Assembly: GCA_965197635.1 (NCBI GenBank)
Contig: CBDANN010000008.1
Coordinates: 62,001 to 126,000 of the forward strand
Reading direction: 5' to 3'
Length of the DNA: 64,000 nucleotides
DNA from: Bin87 sp965197635
Lineage (GTDB): Bacteria; Chloroflexota; Dehalococcoidia; Lucifugimonadales; UBA3495
Numbering within the stretch: the first letter of the stretch is position 1; each line of letters starts with the position of its first letter. Position numbers and translations under genes: made by a program. The notes under the pieces are model-generated. The model did no database searches. It had not been told where the DNA came from and was given only the letters and a program-made list of their open reading frames with translations. Shown here piece by piece: positions 25,101-34,982 of this stretch.

Positions 25101-26335
25101 GTGCGGGACTGCCAATGGCGGCGGCAACTGCACACCTACGGCCTGCTCTCCGGAGCCTTCCGACCCGACGGGGACATACGACGCCGGCGCAGCTAAACTA
25201 AAGCCAAGGTGAAATGTACATATTGCTAGACCGCACCGTCGGTGGCGACCCAGTTGGGGCTGAAGGTGGCATGAGGAGCTGTGGAGTCCTTTCGGACGGC
25301 TTCAAGATCCCGAAATGCACATCCCACCTTGGTATTGGTTTAGCTGCGGCAGCGGGCCATGCTGGTGGAGTACGCGTCCCACCATATCCAGCACATGCAG
25401 CAGGCGCTGACCCAGATGAACGTCAAGCTTCAGCACGTCATCAGCAACATCACCGGCCAGACCGGCAGGGCAATTGTCGAAGCCATCGTGAGCGGCGAGC
25501 GTAATCCGAAGCAACTGGCCAAACTCCGCGACGGCCGGATCAGGACCGACGAGGCGACCATCGCCCGATCATTGCACGGCCACTGGCTCGAGGAGCACAT
25601 CTTTGAGCTGACCCAGACCCTGGAGTTGTACCGGGTGTATCAGGCCAAGATTGCCGAGTGCGACTGGGAGATTGAAGCCCCGCTGGAGCGGTTTGAGGAC
25701 CACAGCGACGGCGGGTCTCCGGCTGACAATGGCCGGCGGCGCAGTCAAGGCAACGCGCCCCGCTTCGACATCAGGACACACCTGTATCGGATGACGGGAG
25801 TGGACCTGACCCGCATCAACGGCATAGACGGCTTCACGGCATTGAAGATCATCAGCGAGATTGGCGCCGACCTGACGAAATGGCCGACTGCCCAACACTT
25901 CGCATCCTGGCTGGGGCTGAGCCCCGACAACCGTATCACCGGTGGCAAGGTCAAGAGCTCAAAGACCAAGCCCAGCGCCAACCGGGCCGCGGCGGCATTG
26001 CGCATGGCCGCCAACGGGCGGCATCGCTCCGACAGCGCTTTGGGGGCTTTCCGGCGCCGGAAGAAGGCTCAACTGGGAGCGCCCCCAAGGCCATCACCGC
26101 CACCGCGCACCAGCTGGCCCGGCTCATCTATTCCATGCTGCGCTACGGTCAGGAATACGCGGACGCTGGAGCCGAGTACTACGAGCGTCAGTATCAGCAG
26201 CGAGCGCTGCGCGCTGCCAAACGCCTCGGTCTCTGTCCGAACGACACGCCTTACCGAGCATACATCCTGGGGCAGACTCTCCAGTTAGTCCCCTCTGCCC
26301 AGCCCGGACACGGGCATAACTCTGCTATGGACTAA
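25101..26335 (+). pseudogene. IS110-family transposase remnant (copy 1)
   Basis: The N-terminal DEDD domain is missing; the remnant begins at VRDCQWRRQLHTYGLLSGAFRPDG next to the IS66-like end. A 145-bp MITE interrupts it at 25196-25340. The rest (MLVEYASHHIQHMQQALTQMNVKLQ) reaches the Transposase_20 domain (LTRINGIDGFTALKIISEIG) and LGLSPDNRITGGK. A frameshift near 26080 moves the end into another frame (GHNSAMD). It faces copy 2. Confidence 0.75.
25196..25340. mobile_element. TA-flanked 145-bp MITE in IS110 copy 1
   Basis: A non-coding 145-bp insert flanked by TA on both sides (25194-25195 and 25341-25342). Its imperfect terminal inverted repeats (AACTAAAGCCAAGGTG against AACCAATACCAAGGTG) extend inward to ATGT/ACAT. 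Removing the insert and one TA restores the IS110 sequence seen in copy 2 (GCGCAGCTACCTGCG region). The TA target suggests mobilisation by an IS630/Tc1-mariner-type transposase. Confidence 0.7.
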
Positions 26336-27607
26336 CAAGGGGGGCACACAGCAATCGGTACACCGGGAGTTGCCGGCGTTGCGTGTTCCTCTGGAGCATC
26401 AGACATGGGCACCAATTGGTCGCCCAGTTGGGCCGCCCGGCGCTGGGCCGCGCGCCACGCCCGCTGCTGATGCTGATTTTCGTAGTATTCGGCGCCAGCG
26501 TCCACGTAGTCCTGGCCGAACCGCAGCATGGAATAGATGAGCCTGGCCAGCTGGTGTGCGGTGGCGGTGATGGCCTTGGGCGCTCCCAGCTGGGCCTTCT
26601 TCCGGCGCCGGAAAGCCCCCAAAGCGCTGTCGGAGCGGTGCCGCCCGTGGGCGGCCAGACGCAACGCCGCGGCCGCTCGGCTGGCGCTGGCCTTGGTCTT
26701 TGAGCTCTTGACCTTGCCACCGGTGATACGGTTGTCGGGGCTCAGCCCCAGCCGGGATGCGAAGTGCTGGGCGCTCGGCCATTTCGTCAGGTCGGCGCCA
26801 ATCTCGCTGATGATCTTCAACGCCGTGAAGCCGTCTATGCCGTCGATCCGGGTCAGGTCCACCCCCGTCATCCAATACAGCTGTGTCCTGATGTCGAAGC
26901 GGGGCGCGTTGCCTTGACTGCGCCGCCGGCCGTTCCCGTCCGGGGACCCGCCGTCGCTGTGGTCCTCAAACCGTTCCAGCGGGGCTTCAATCTCCCAGTC
27001 GCACTTGGCAATCTTCTGGTGATAGAACCGGTACAGTTCCAGGGCTTGGGTCAGCTCGAAGATGCGCTCTTCGAGCCAGTAGCCCGGCAATGATCGGGCG
27101 ATGGTTTCTTCGTCCGCCCTGATCCGGTGGTCGCGGAGTTTGGCCAGTTGCTTCGGATTACGCTCGCCGCCCACGATGGCCTCCATGATGTCCCTGCCGG
27201 TCTGGCCGGTGATGTCGCTGATCACATGCTGGAGCTTCACGTTCATCTGGGTCAACGCCTGCTGCATGTGCTGGATATGGTGGGACGCGTATTCCACCAG
27301 CATCGTTCGCTGGCGCAGGTAGCTGCGCCGGCGCGGGTGTCCCCGTCGGGACGGAAGGCTCCCGACCGCAGCCCGTAGGTGTGCAGTTGCCGCCGCCACT
27401 GGTAGTCCCGCACGTCGGTCTTGCGCCCAGACACGTTCTTGATGCGCCGCGGGTCCACCAACATCACCGCAAACCCCCGCTCTTCCAGCACCCCGAACAG
27501 CGGGATCCAGTACACCCCAGTCGACTCCATGACCACGGTCTCCACTGCGCGCTCGGCCAGCCAGTCCGCCAGGCGATACCAGTCGGCCGTGAAGGCGGCG
27601 AACTCTA
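26332..27607 (-). pseudogene. IS110-family transposase remnant (copy 2)
   Basis: This convergent copy retains more of the N-terminal DEDD domain (EFAAFTADWYRLADWLAERAVETVV, VMESTGVYWIPLFGVLEERG, VDPRRIKNVSGRKTDVRD). It then shifts frame near 27330 and continues in an open frame (MLVEYASHHIQHMQQ) to the Ser-containing C-terminal domain and a stop at 26332. The N-terminus is cut off at CTAG 27605-27608, where IS1182 copy 1 is inserted. Protein similarity to copy 1 is high by eye. Confidence 0.75.
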
Positions 27608-29159
27608 GCAGCCCGTCTGAGGAATGCCCGACTGTGGTGGATTCAGCTGGGAACTAACCGGCGACAACTATGATTGCCGGTTGCCGGCGTTGATGCCGCA
27701 GATATTTGGCCAACGGTGTGCCGATGATGGCAGAAACCGGCTTCGCCAACGATGCGACGAGCCCTTGGGCCGGCAACTTGGAGCCGAACCGGAACAGCTG
27801 GAGCAGGTTGTGCCCGGTGCAGATCAGCAGCCATTCTCCTTTCACCTGCTCCAGACCCCGCAGCAGGAACTACCGGAACCCTCGACCCTGCTTGATCTGG
27901 CCGAAGACCGGCTCCACCGTCGCCATCCGCAGCGCGTAACTTTGCCGACCCTTTTTCGTCAGCAACTTCCGCCGCATCCGATCCCGGGGCGACAGCTGCT
28001 TGGGGATGCGACCCCTGGGGGCGGGCGGCAACACTCGGCCGTGGCGGGTTCTCTCCGGCGCGACGTAGGGGTCTGTGCCCCGCGCGTAGAGTTCGTCAAC
28101 CACCCTGGCTGAGTAGTACCCGGCGTCAGCGGACACTTCCTTTGGGATCACGCCGGTGTTGCCGATGGTCTCCTCGACCATGCCCGTCGCCTGCTGCTGG
28201 TCCGATGTCTGGTTCGTGGCCGGCGCCGCCACAATCACCTAGCCCTCGCTGTCCACCACCGCCTGACAATGGTACGCCGGCACGAAATCCCGCCCGCCCG
28301 GCGCGGGCATGATCCGGGACTCCGCATCAGTAAAGTTGCGCTGGGCCTGGTCGTCGGGCACCCCCGGATGCTCCCGGCTTTCGGCCGCGGCCGGTTCTGC
28401 CGCCGCCGGCGCTTCCGCTTCCAACGCCGCCAGGGCCTCCCGTAGCTGCTCCAACCGACCTTCCCGAAAGGCCAACTCCTCCGGCAACTCATCACCACGC
28501 CTGTCCTGACCGTACCGACGGTCTGCCGCGTCATCCGCTTCCGGCGCCTTCCGCAGCAACTCCGCCACCTCCGTCGCCACCTCCGCCGACTGCTCCTGCA
28601 TCCGCCCGTAACTCATCGCCTGATGCTGCGATGCCTTGGCCTTCACCTTGGTCCCGTCCAACGCCACCTGCCCCAACTTCACCAACCCCGCCAACTGGCA
28701 CCATGCCAGCACCGGCAAGAACCGGTCCGACAACTCTGCCCGGTGGTCCTTGCGAAAGTCCGAGATGGTGCGGAAGTCCGGCGTGTTGTTCGCCGCCAAC
28801 ACCCGAAACGCGATGTCCTCGTGGAGCCGCTGGGCGATCCTCCGTGATGACGCCACTCCAACGCAGTAGCCGTAGAGCAGCGCCTTGACCATCATCTGAG
28901 GATGCTAGGGTGGTCCGCCCCGCCGCTCTGGCTCGTAGCGCGCGGTGATGTCCGACCGGTCCAACTGCTCAACAACGTCGGAGATGAAGTAGGCCAGGTG
29001 GTCGTCCGGCAGCCATTCCTGCAGGGCCGCCGGCAACAGTAGCTGCTGGTCGGGGTCATAGGCGCGGTACGTCTTGCTCATCAGCGGCTCCCCGTAACTT
29101 GACTGCGCCCATCATACCCCCAATGGCTCACCAGCCGTGTTACTCGGACAGGCTGCTAG
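27605..29159 (-). mobile_element. IS1182-family element, copy 1 (degenerate)
   Basis: Bounded by inverted ends CTAGCAGCCCGTCTGAG (27605) and CTCGGACAGGCTGCTAG (ending 29159), each including CTAG. Copy 2 at 60570-62057 has the same ends. The left flank is IS110 and the right flank is hsdM, so this is a junction between two broken genes and not a simple insertion. Confidence 0.8.
27654..29080 (-). pseudogene. IS1182-family transposase with several stop codons
   Basis: The frame begins MSKTYRAYDPDQQLLLPAAL at 29080 and is collinear with the copy 2 transposase. It carries TAG in place of the Tyr of GGPPYNP near 28905, a stop at 28238-28240 after CQAVVDSEG, and one near 27870 after KQGRGFR. Conserved parts include DIAFRVLAANNTPDFRTISDFRKDH, VALDGTKVKA and ATVEPVFGQIKQGRGFR. 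It is inactive. Confidence 0.85.
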
Positions 29160-29667
29160 ACAGGAAATACTCATATACCCGGCCCGGCACGTCTTGGGCA
29201 CGGGCCCCGGCGTCGCCAACCTGGATGTTGCTAATCATGTCGATCAACTGGCCCAGCCGTTGTTTGTCCAAAGCAGGGCGCGCGTACTCCTTGGGCAGCA
29301 CGTCTCTGAGACTGGGATTGTCCCGTTCGATGGCAACCATCGCAGCGTCCACCGTTTGGCCGATGCTCGGTTGCCGAGCCTGCGTCTGCACTTGCTGCCA
29401 GCGGGCTTCGGGTGGCACCCAAAAGATGTTGTCGGCACGGTACTCGTCGGGGTCATCGGGATCGGCACCTGTTAGATTGCGGTTAGCTTCCAACTTTGCT
29501 CTGGCTTCCTCAAATGCGTCAGAGATGTACTTGAGAAATATGAGGCCCAAGGCGACGTGCTTGTACTCGGCGGCATCCATGCTGCCCCGTAGGGTGTCGG
29601 CCATGCGCCATAGCTCAGCTTCGTAACCTACCAGCGCCCCGTTTTCGCTAACTTGTTAGGTTGCCAT
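29140..29667 (-). pseudogene. hsdM: Type I restriction-modification methyltransferase (HsdM) N-terminal remnant
   Basis: The N-terminal helical domain of HsdM is recognisable: LWRMADTLRGSMDAAEYKHVALGLIFLKYISDAFEE and DPDEYRADNIFWVPPEARW, ending VPGRVYEYFLS. The catalytic NPPF region is lost because the gene is cut by the IS1182 end at 29159. The natural start ATG at 29667 is followed by a stop at codon 4 (M-A-T-stop), after which the frame is open. No hsdS or hsdR is visible, so the system is dead here. Confidence 0.8.
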
Positions 29668-29796
29668 ATTGAATTGTCCTCCCAATAGAGGGCTACGTGC
29701 GGCGATTGTAGCACTTGTTCACTCGACGCCCGCGACGTCGGGGTAGTCCGGACAGCGGCGTGGCAGCTACGTCGTTCTGGCGGCTTCCATGGTTCG

Positions 29797-30030
29797 TTAA
29801 GCTGCAAACCGCGCCAACGCTAGTTGCATTGCAGTTCTCCGTCGTGGCTCTGGTGGCACTAGCGCCTCAACAGCCGGCGGCAGCTCGTCTTCACCACGCC
29901 GTGGCCTCGGCATCTCGACCTTCATGTGCCGCATGCTGGCGTAGTCGCCCACTTGCAGACGGGTCAGCGCCGTTGCCACGTAGGTCAGATCGGACAAGAT
30001 GGCGTTCAGGCTCACCTTGGCCTGCCCCAA
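29797..30030 (-). CDS. Hypothetical protein, short
   Basis: A 77-residue frame beginning with TTG; it stays open upstream to about 30071. The reading LGQAKVSLNAILSDLTYVATALTRLQVGDYASMRHMKVEMPRP looks protein-like, followed by a Pro/Arg/Glu-rich tail. It lies directly after the membrane-protein gene at 30066-30422. Unrecognised, and possibly a fragment. Confidence 0.3.
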   Translation of the reverse strand: MGQAKVSLNAILSDLTYVATALTRLQVGDYASMRHMKVEMPRPRRGEDELPPAVEALVPPEPRRRTAMQLALARFAA

Positions 30031-30065
30031 GTACTGGTGCTGCCACGTACGGGCGTGATGGCCAT

Positions 30066-30422
30066 CTAGTCAGTGGTTGGTCGGTCTGGTCGCACCGGGT
30101 GAGTCCAGCACCAGGCAGCACTCAACGCTATGGTGAGCATCCCGACGCCCACACAACCGAAATGGAGTGCCACATATGCGTTGAACTTCGGAAAGAAGAT
30201 GGGACCGATGATCAACGCGAGTATCGCCACCACGTACATCAGCAGAATGGCCAGCACACCGAGTTGGACCATCGTGGAGGCCCGACCTCGTACCAACATG
30301 ACCAGAGCGGCGACGAGAGTCGTGATGATCACGACAACCGCGGGGCCGAAAATGATCAGCGATATCACGATTAGGAGTCGCGCTAAAGTGAATGGATTAT
30401 TCGAGCCCCAATCCCAATCCAT
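30066..30422 (-). CDS. Hypothetical membrane protein
   Basis: A 118-residue protein with three to four predicted membrane helices (LLIVISLIIFGPAVVVIITTL, VQLGVLAILLMYVVAILALI, IGPIFFPKFNAYVALHFGCV). It ends HPVRPDRPTTD. No family is recognised. The DNA here is by eye richer in A/T than the cobalamin region. Confidence 0.5.
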   Translation of the reverse strand: MDWDWGSNNPFTLARLLIVISLIIFGPAVVVIITTLVAALVMLVRGRASTMVQLGVLAILLMYVVAILALIIGPIFFPKFNAYVALHFGCVGVGMLTIALSAAWCWTHPVRPDRPTTD

Positions 30423-30950
30423 TGCGAAGATCCTTTGTCGCTGGAATAGCCCTAGATGAGTTTGTTCCCGGTCTCGCAGTTGCGGCCGTCACGGGTGTCC
30501 TTGGACTCCCACAGACTGCGCACTCCACCACCGCGACGCGAAACACCGTCACGTCATTGAGAATTGGCGATCCCGACTATCGACCCCCTAGATCACCGTT
30601 GCACCCCCCGGCAGTGGCGGTATCGTCAACTACAAACCTCGACTCGTCGACAAACATCAACGGGTCAACAACCTGGTGACGATAAGCCCAAACGCGAGAG
30701 AACCTCCCCCATCGGAACCATCGATGAAACTGTCCGCCGGCGATGTTATGCTAATTTTTGAATTCAAACGAGCATTTTTCGAAATTGCCGACCTCCACCA
30801 ACGAAGCACAGATCCACTCCTACACCAAACGGCCCTCAGAGTGTACGAAATTGAAGGACAATGCCGCGGAGACAGCCGCCAATTTCGCACACCCCCATGC
30901 GGGCCGGTAAAATCAGCCCACGATCCCTAATATTAGCCGCGACAGCGGAC
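30423..30950. other. Stretch with no convincing gene
   Basis: Several short frames on both strands overlap (for example 30676-30930 plus and 30657-30890 minus), but none has a recognisable motif or a good ribosome site. The region separates the membrane-protein gene from the FN3 fragment. I see no repeat or IS end in it. Confidence 0.4.
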
Positions 30951-30959
30951 ACGAACTTC

Positions 30960-31251
30960 CCATCATCGCGGCCTCGGTGTTTGCCCACCGGGGCCGTTTT
31001 GTTGGCGTCGGCAGTCTATGTCGTGGACTGGAGTTTCCAACGCACTGGGTTACGAGGTGCAGCAGTGGAATCCAACAACTAGGTCGTGGGACATTTTGCC
31101 TGTCGACCCCTACTCAGTCTCGGTGTCGGGTACAACCGCCATTGTGCGGGGGTTCTCGGCTGATACCACCTACTACCACCAGGTAAGGGCGACAAACGGT
31201 CTCGTACGCTCCGGTTGGACACCGTGGCGCACCATCGGGACCAGTCAGTAG
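30960..31251 (+). pseudogene. Fibronectin type III-like domain fragment
   Basis: The frame from 31018 reads SWTGVSNALGYEVQQWNPTT and ends TYYHQVRATNGLVRSGWTPW, the W...Y...Y/W pattern of an FN3 domain. Upstream, TGAVLLASAVYVVDW is in a different frame and looks like the preceding strand, so there is a frameshift near 31020. No signal peptide or other domain is attached, so this is a fragment of a surface protein. Confidence 0.45.
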
Positions 31252-31476
31252 AACTGGACAAGGTTCAGCGTCCTTATCAACGAGCCCAGTCGGCTTTGGC
31301 CGGGCTCGGTAGCAAGTGGGATGCTCCGGTTGTGCAGGCGTCAGACTTTCATTCCGGACTCGGCTGGAGTCGGCGCATGTCTCGTCGCTCTGGGATTGAA
31401 CGCGGTACTCAAGGTAATGTACTGTGGATCGAAACTGTAGCGTTTAGCGCGATCGCCCCGTCATGACGGTGTAGTG

Positions 31477-31833
31477 ATGCTGGCAAAACTTCCGGGGACT
31501 ATTTCAAACGCCATCTCTGCGATCAGCGTTCTGGTCGCGGGAGGTGGTGCCTTACTGTACTTGCTCAAGCGCCCGCACCTGACCGGCGAGCAAAAGTTTG
31601 TCGCCCTGCTGATAGGGTTGGCGGCGGGTGTGCCTTCGGGCGGAGTTCTGGCGGCCATCGTCACGGCGGCGATATTCATTCCCGCCTGCTCATCTGGTTG
31701 TCACATCGAATCGGAGGGGGCTCTCTGGTTTATCATCGCCCCGTTCTCGATAGCAACGGGCGTTGCCGTCATGGTGGCTGCGCGGGTTGCGGATGGGAAG
31801 GCAGAACAGGTTGAGGAGGCTGCCAAACAGTAA
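31477..31833 (+). CDS. Hypothetical membrane protein
   Basis: About 118 residues with three predicted membrane helices: ISNAISAISVLVAGGGALLYLL, FVALLIGLAAGVPSGGVLAAIV and LWFIIAPFSIATGVAVMVAA. It has a short Cys-containing loop (IPACSSGCHIES) and ends in a charged tail. A GTG one codon earlier is an alternative start. Unrecognised; the opposite-strand operon ends about 60 bases beyond it. Confidence 0.5.
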   Translation: MLAKLPGTISNAISAISVLVAGGGALLYLLKRPHLTGEQKFVALLIGLAAGVPSGGVLAAIVTAAIFIPACSSGCHIESEGALWFIIAPFSIATGVAVMVAARVADGKAEQVEEAAKQ

Positions 31834-31896
31834 GTTGGCAGCCTTGCTGCACGGGACCATGGTATCCCGGGGTTTTACGCTGGCCTCGGTTTTCGA

Positions 31897-32644
31897 TCAT
31901 ACAGGTGTGTCGGCAACTTTTAGTGTTTTCTCGCGTGGGTTACGAACGCCTCCGCTTCTGGGTGCCTTCGGCTTGGCAGTGCGTTCTGGTCCCGTCTCTT
32001 CTCTCTGCGCAGTTTTGGGCTCGGTGACTCTGCCACAAATCTCCCCCGGAGCTCGCTTGGAGTCACTGTGGGGCTTGACTTGATAGGCGGAATTGACGGG
32101 CATCAACAGGTCGAATTCGTACTCGAAGGTGTGTCCTACTGCCCACTTGTGCCGCCTCTTGGCATTTTGACCGGTGCTGGTGTTGAAAGAAGTGGTACCG
32201 GTTATACAGGCGGTTGGAATGATTCATTACGGCAACCCACGAGTTCTCAACGGCTTGCTTCGCCCTCAGTCGAAAGTATGATTCCGCTCTTCTGGTGCCC
32301 TTTTTGATCAGGCGAACGATTCTGGCGGCTTGGCTCTCGGCGTCCGGGGAGTTCGGGGCGAAAACCCCCAAACCGAGTTTGCGGTACTCGATCAGGTAGA
32401 TTTGGCCATCGAGGTCAATGGGGATTGACCAGGCGAGTTTTTCGCCAGACCGGAATGTCTCGAAGCCCAGCAGGTCCGCCAGGAGAAAGTAGACGAGATA
32501 GTATTCTGGTAGCCCATTGCCGGCTTGCGTACGTTTTGACCGCGCGGATGCGGTCTCCCATGCTCGGGCGGTCAAGTCGGCACGTTTGATGGGTCTGATA
32601 GCGTTCAGGGCGCGTTCTGCGGAGACTGATGTTTCCAAGCCCAT
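31897..32644 (-). pseudogene. Terminal gene of the SIS-HAD/PRTase/ATPase/PfkB operon, frameshifted
   Basis: Function not recognised. The first 155 residues read RALNAIRPIKRADLTARAWE ... YYLVYFLLADLLGFETF ... KLAWSIPIDLDGQIYLIEYR ... VENSWVAVMNHSNRLYNRYHFF. The frame then becomes low-quality. Shifting by one base near 32175 restores protein-like sequence (NTSTGQNAKRRHKWAVGHTFEYEFDLLMPVN) that runs to a stop at 31897. It is the last gene of the operon, 63 bases after the kinase. The mixture of hydrophobic and charged blocks suggests a soluble alpha/beta protein. Confidence 0.55.
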
Positions 32645-32707
32645 GATAGGAGCCTCTTGTTGGTAGCGAAATCTGTCGTGCCGTGCTTGGACAACCGTCT
32701 GGCGTAG

Positions 32708-33895
32708 CTAGTCATTCTCTGAAAGACATAATTCGCAATGGTTGTTCAGAGGGTCGGTAGTAAGGTTCGAGGATACGGATGTCTGTGGCGCATCGTCTTT
32801 CGGAGGCATGCCGTTGGGCGAAGAGAGTGCCTTCTGAACGCCGAACGGGCCGAGTGCGTTCAGTACTCCGTGCGGTCCATCAAAAGCGATGCTGATGGAA
32901 CTCAGTTTCTGTCCGTATTTGATGGAAGCTTGGAACGAATCAGCGTTGATGTCAGTTGTGCTGTTGAGGAGGTAGGTGAGCAGTCCTGCAGAGAGCCAGT
33001 CTCCGGCACCAGCGGTGTCCCTGACGCAAGTAGCCGGAAAGGGTTGGAGCTGTTTCCACTTGGTCCAGCGGTGATGAAGTCTAGTGCAGAAGCGTGTCCC
33101 CTGGGGCCCGAGAGTTTCGATGATGAAATTGGTGCTGGCATTTGGGCTCAAGCTCCAATTTCGGAGGCGGCTCCCGGGACGACGGGAAATCTTCACGATA
33201 TCACTGAGCTCGGCAGCATGGATCGCGCGGTCAGTCCGGGGTGCGGACGGCGGTTCGAACATGACAATAAGGCCCGCTTCTCTAGCGGCGGCGGCCAAAC
33301 TGATGGTGGAAGGCGTCGCGCGATCGAAGAAGAAGGCGTCGAACTGGTCGATTGTTTTGGCGTTGGTCTCGGCTTGGGATTTCGATACCGCTGCTAGTGT
33401 GGTGTATTCGTAGTTCGCCGGATATAAAGGGCCGACCGCCGCCTTTGCGCCGCTCAGTATCGAGTAGAAAACTCTTTTCCAATCCGCTCGGAAAGCCTCG
33501 AAGTAATACGGCGAACTACGAATACAGGACACTAGCTTGGGCAAACGGGATGCGCACAGGGGACATTGGTGCGTGAAGTGATGGGCCCCGCTGGATGTGC
33601 CGTGAATGAGTTCTATTATTCCGGGAGTGCGCACGCGTGTTGAGTCTTGGACCCCGTGAGTGTTGACCCCTGCGGCATTCATGTGATCGAGAACTCGACG
33701 GCCGCGAGGGTCTTTGCCGACGCGGGCCAAAAGGGAGACGTCAATGTCCAAGGCCGCCGAAAAGATTGATACGTTGCCGCATGTTCCGCCAGCGGAGTGC
33801 CAGTAATCGCCAGTGGCGAGGTCCCTGACGATCATATCCAGCGGTAGGTATCCCGCGGTTAGAAGACGCGGGCGGTTGGGTTTATGCGGTGTCAT
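32708..33895 (-). CDS. PfkB/ribokinase-family carbohydrate kinase with in-frame MITE insertion
   Basis: Sugar or nucleoside kinase fold. N-terminal RLLTAGYLPLDMIVRD and SAGGTCGNVSIFSAAL match the PfkB substrate lid and GG region; DTAGAGDWLSAGLL (about residue 300) is the anion-hole/catalytic-base motif. Residues 118-164 (from LVSCIRSSPYYFEAF) are encoded by a 138-bp MITE, which adds 46 codons without closing the frame; without it the protein would be 349 residues. The insert lies in the middle of the fold, so activity is doubtful. The start overlaps the upstream gene by 14 bases. Presumed partner of the upstream PRTase and SIS-HAD enzymes. Confidence 0.8.
   Translation of the reverse strand: MTPHKPNRPRLLTAGYLPLDMIVRDLATGDYWHSAGGTCGNVSIFSAALDIDVSLLARVGKDPRGRRVLDHMNAAGVNTHGVQDSTRVRTPGIIELIHGTSSGAHHFTHQCPLCASRLPKLVSCIRSSPYYFEAFRADWKRVFYSILSGAKAAVGPLYPANYEYTTLAAVSKSQAETNAKTIDQFDAFFFDRATPSTISLAAAAREAGLIVMFEPPSAPRTDRAIHAAELSDIVKISRRPGSRLRNWSLSPNASTNFIIETLGPQGTRFCTRLHHRWTKWKQLQPFPATCVRDTAGAGDWLSAGLLTYLLNSTTDINADSFQASIKYGQKLSSISIAFDGPHGVLNALGPFGVQKALSSPNGMPPKDDAPQTSVSSNLTTDPLNNHCELCLSEND
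33395..33534. mobile_element. 138-bp-unit MITE, copy A (inside the PfkB gene)
   Basis: Flanked by TA, with inverted ends TAGTGTGGTGTATTCGTAG and CTACGAATACAGGACACTA. The interior differs strongly from copies B and C, and it reads through as 46 sense codons on the minus strand. The ends match the IS630-family element at 52203-53373. Confidence 0.75.
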
Positions 33896-34982
33896 ATGCC
33901 TCGCCGGTTAGCCAAACTTCGAATAGTTCATTGGCTTCGAGGCCGTCGATGGTTTGTGGCATGTGATATCCAGTAGGCTCGACGTGCATAACGGCTAGGT
34001 CGCGTTCAACAGCGGCCAGTAGAACGCCGAGTGAAAGCAGTTTGCTGGAATGCGCGGAGACTATGGTGTAGGCGTCGCTCAGCGGGGCCAGGGACTCTTT
34101 GTAGTCATCGGCTAGAGCGACGATCTGGCGGTAGATGTCGAATGGGTCGCGTTCATCGGCGTATATAAACGCTTTGGGATCGACGCCCCAGGTGCCGAAT
34201 AGCAGCGAACGGTATTCTGCAACGATTTCGTCGCCGCGCCTGGGATTCAGCGACGGGGAAGGCAAGAACGGTTTGACTTCCGCTGGGCCGAGAGTGGAGT
34301 GTATTTTTGCGAGTGCCGTTGATTGTCGCTCGCCGAGGACCGGAGCCCAGATGGTGATTGGCTCCGATACGCTAGCGAGGTTATGGCGCCCGTGAAACGG
34401 GTCTATAAATTCAGCAACGTCTCCGGCTTCCGAGTCGATAAGTTGGTCAATGCGGGCGTTTTCACAGACAATGCAGTGTAGGTTGAACTTTGAGGCTGTC
34501 GCTTGGTTCTGTCCGGCAGAGAGTTCGATCAAGATTGTCAGTAGGGGAAAGCTGACACTGGTAGGGAATGCGGAGATGTCGACGATGACGTCGGTGAAGC
34601 CGGTCAAGCAACCTGGTTCCGTGAGTAGACTTCGGATGTGGGGGAAGCTGGCGGGTCGCCCGTTCTCGTTGAGGACCGGGATCTCGACGAGATCAAACGT
34701 TGCGTACTGAAAAAGTTGGCGCATGGAGGTTTCGTTACCCGCTGCGGTTTCGTTGCGGGCGCGTGCGGGGTTGTTAAACGGGGGTGTCAACCGAATCAAG
34801 CAACATGCCGTGATTGGGAACCCCGATCGGACCAGTGCTTGTGGGCCCACGGTTGTACGAGGGTCAAACCCTCGACCTGCGATGAGTAAACCGTTGCGGT
34901 TGGAGTTGGGTTCGGCGGCAAGTTCGGTCCAAAACGGTTCGAAATGATCGCCGCTGCAAAGGAAACCAGGATCCCATCTCAT
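33882..34982 (-). CDS. Unknown alpha/beta protein of the SIS-HAD/PRTase operon
   Basis: A 366-residue protein not assigned to a family. NGLLIAGRGFDPRTTVGPQALV near residue 30 looks like the first strand and loop of a Rossmann-like fold. DVIVDISAFPTSVSFPLLTIL near 135 and YTIVSAHSSKLLSLGVLLAAVERDLAVMHVEPTGY near 320 are further strand-helix units. The last has a layout like CARF/SAVED-type sensor domains, but that is a guess. It overlaps the ATPase-part gene by four bases and the kinase gene by 14, so it is tightly coupled. Confidence 0.65.
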   Translation of the reverse strand: MRWDPGFLCSGDHFEPFWTELAAEPNSNRNGLLIAGRGFDPRTTVGPQALVRSGFPITACCLIRLTPPFNNPARARNETAAGNETSMRQLFQYATFDLVEIPVLNENGRPASFPHIRSLLTEPGCLTGFTDVIVDISAFPTSVSFPLLTILIELSAGQNQATASKFNLHCIVCENARIDQLIDSEAGDVAEFIDPFHGRHNLASVSEPITIWAPVLGERQSTALAKIHSTLGPAEVKPFLPSPSLNPRRGDEIVAEYRSLLFGTWGVDPKAFIYADERDPFDIYRQIVALADDYKESLAPLSDAYTIVSAHSSKLLSLGVLLAAVERDLAVMHVEPTGYHMPQTIDGLEANELFEVWLTGEAYDTA

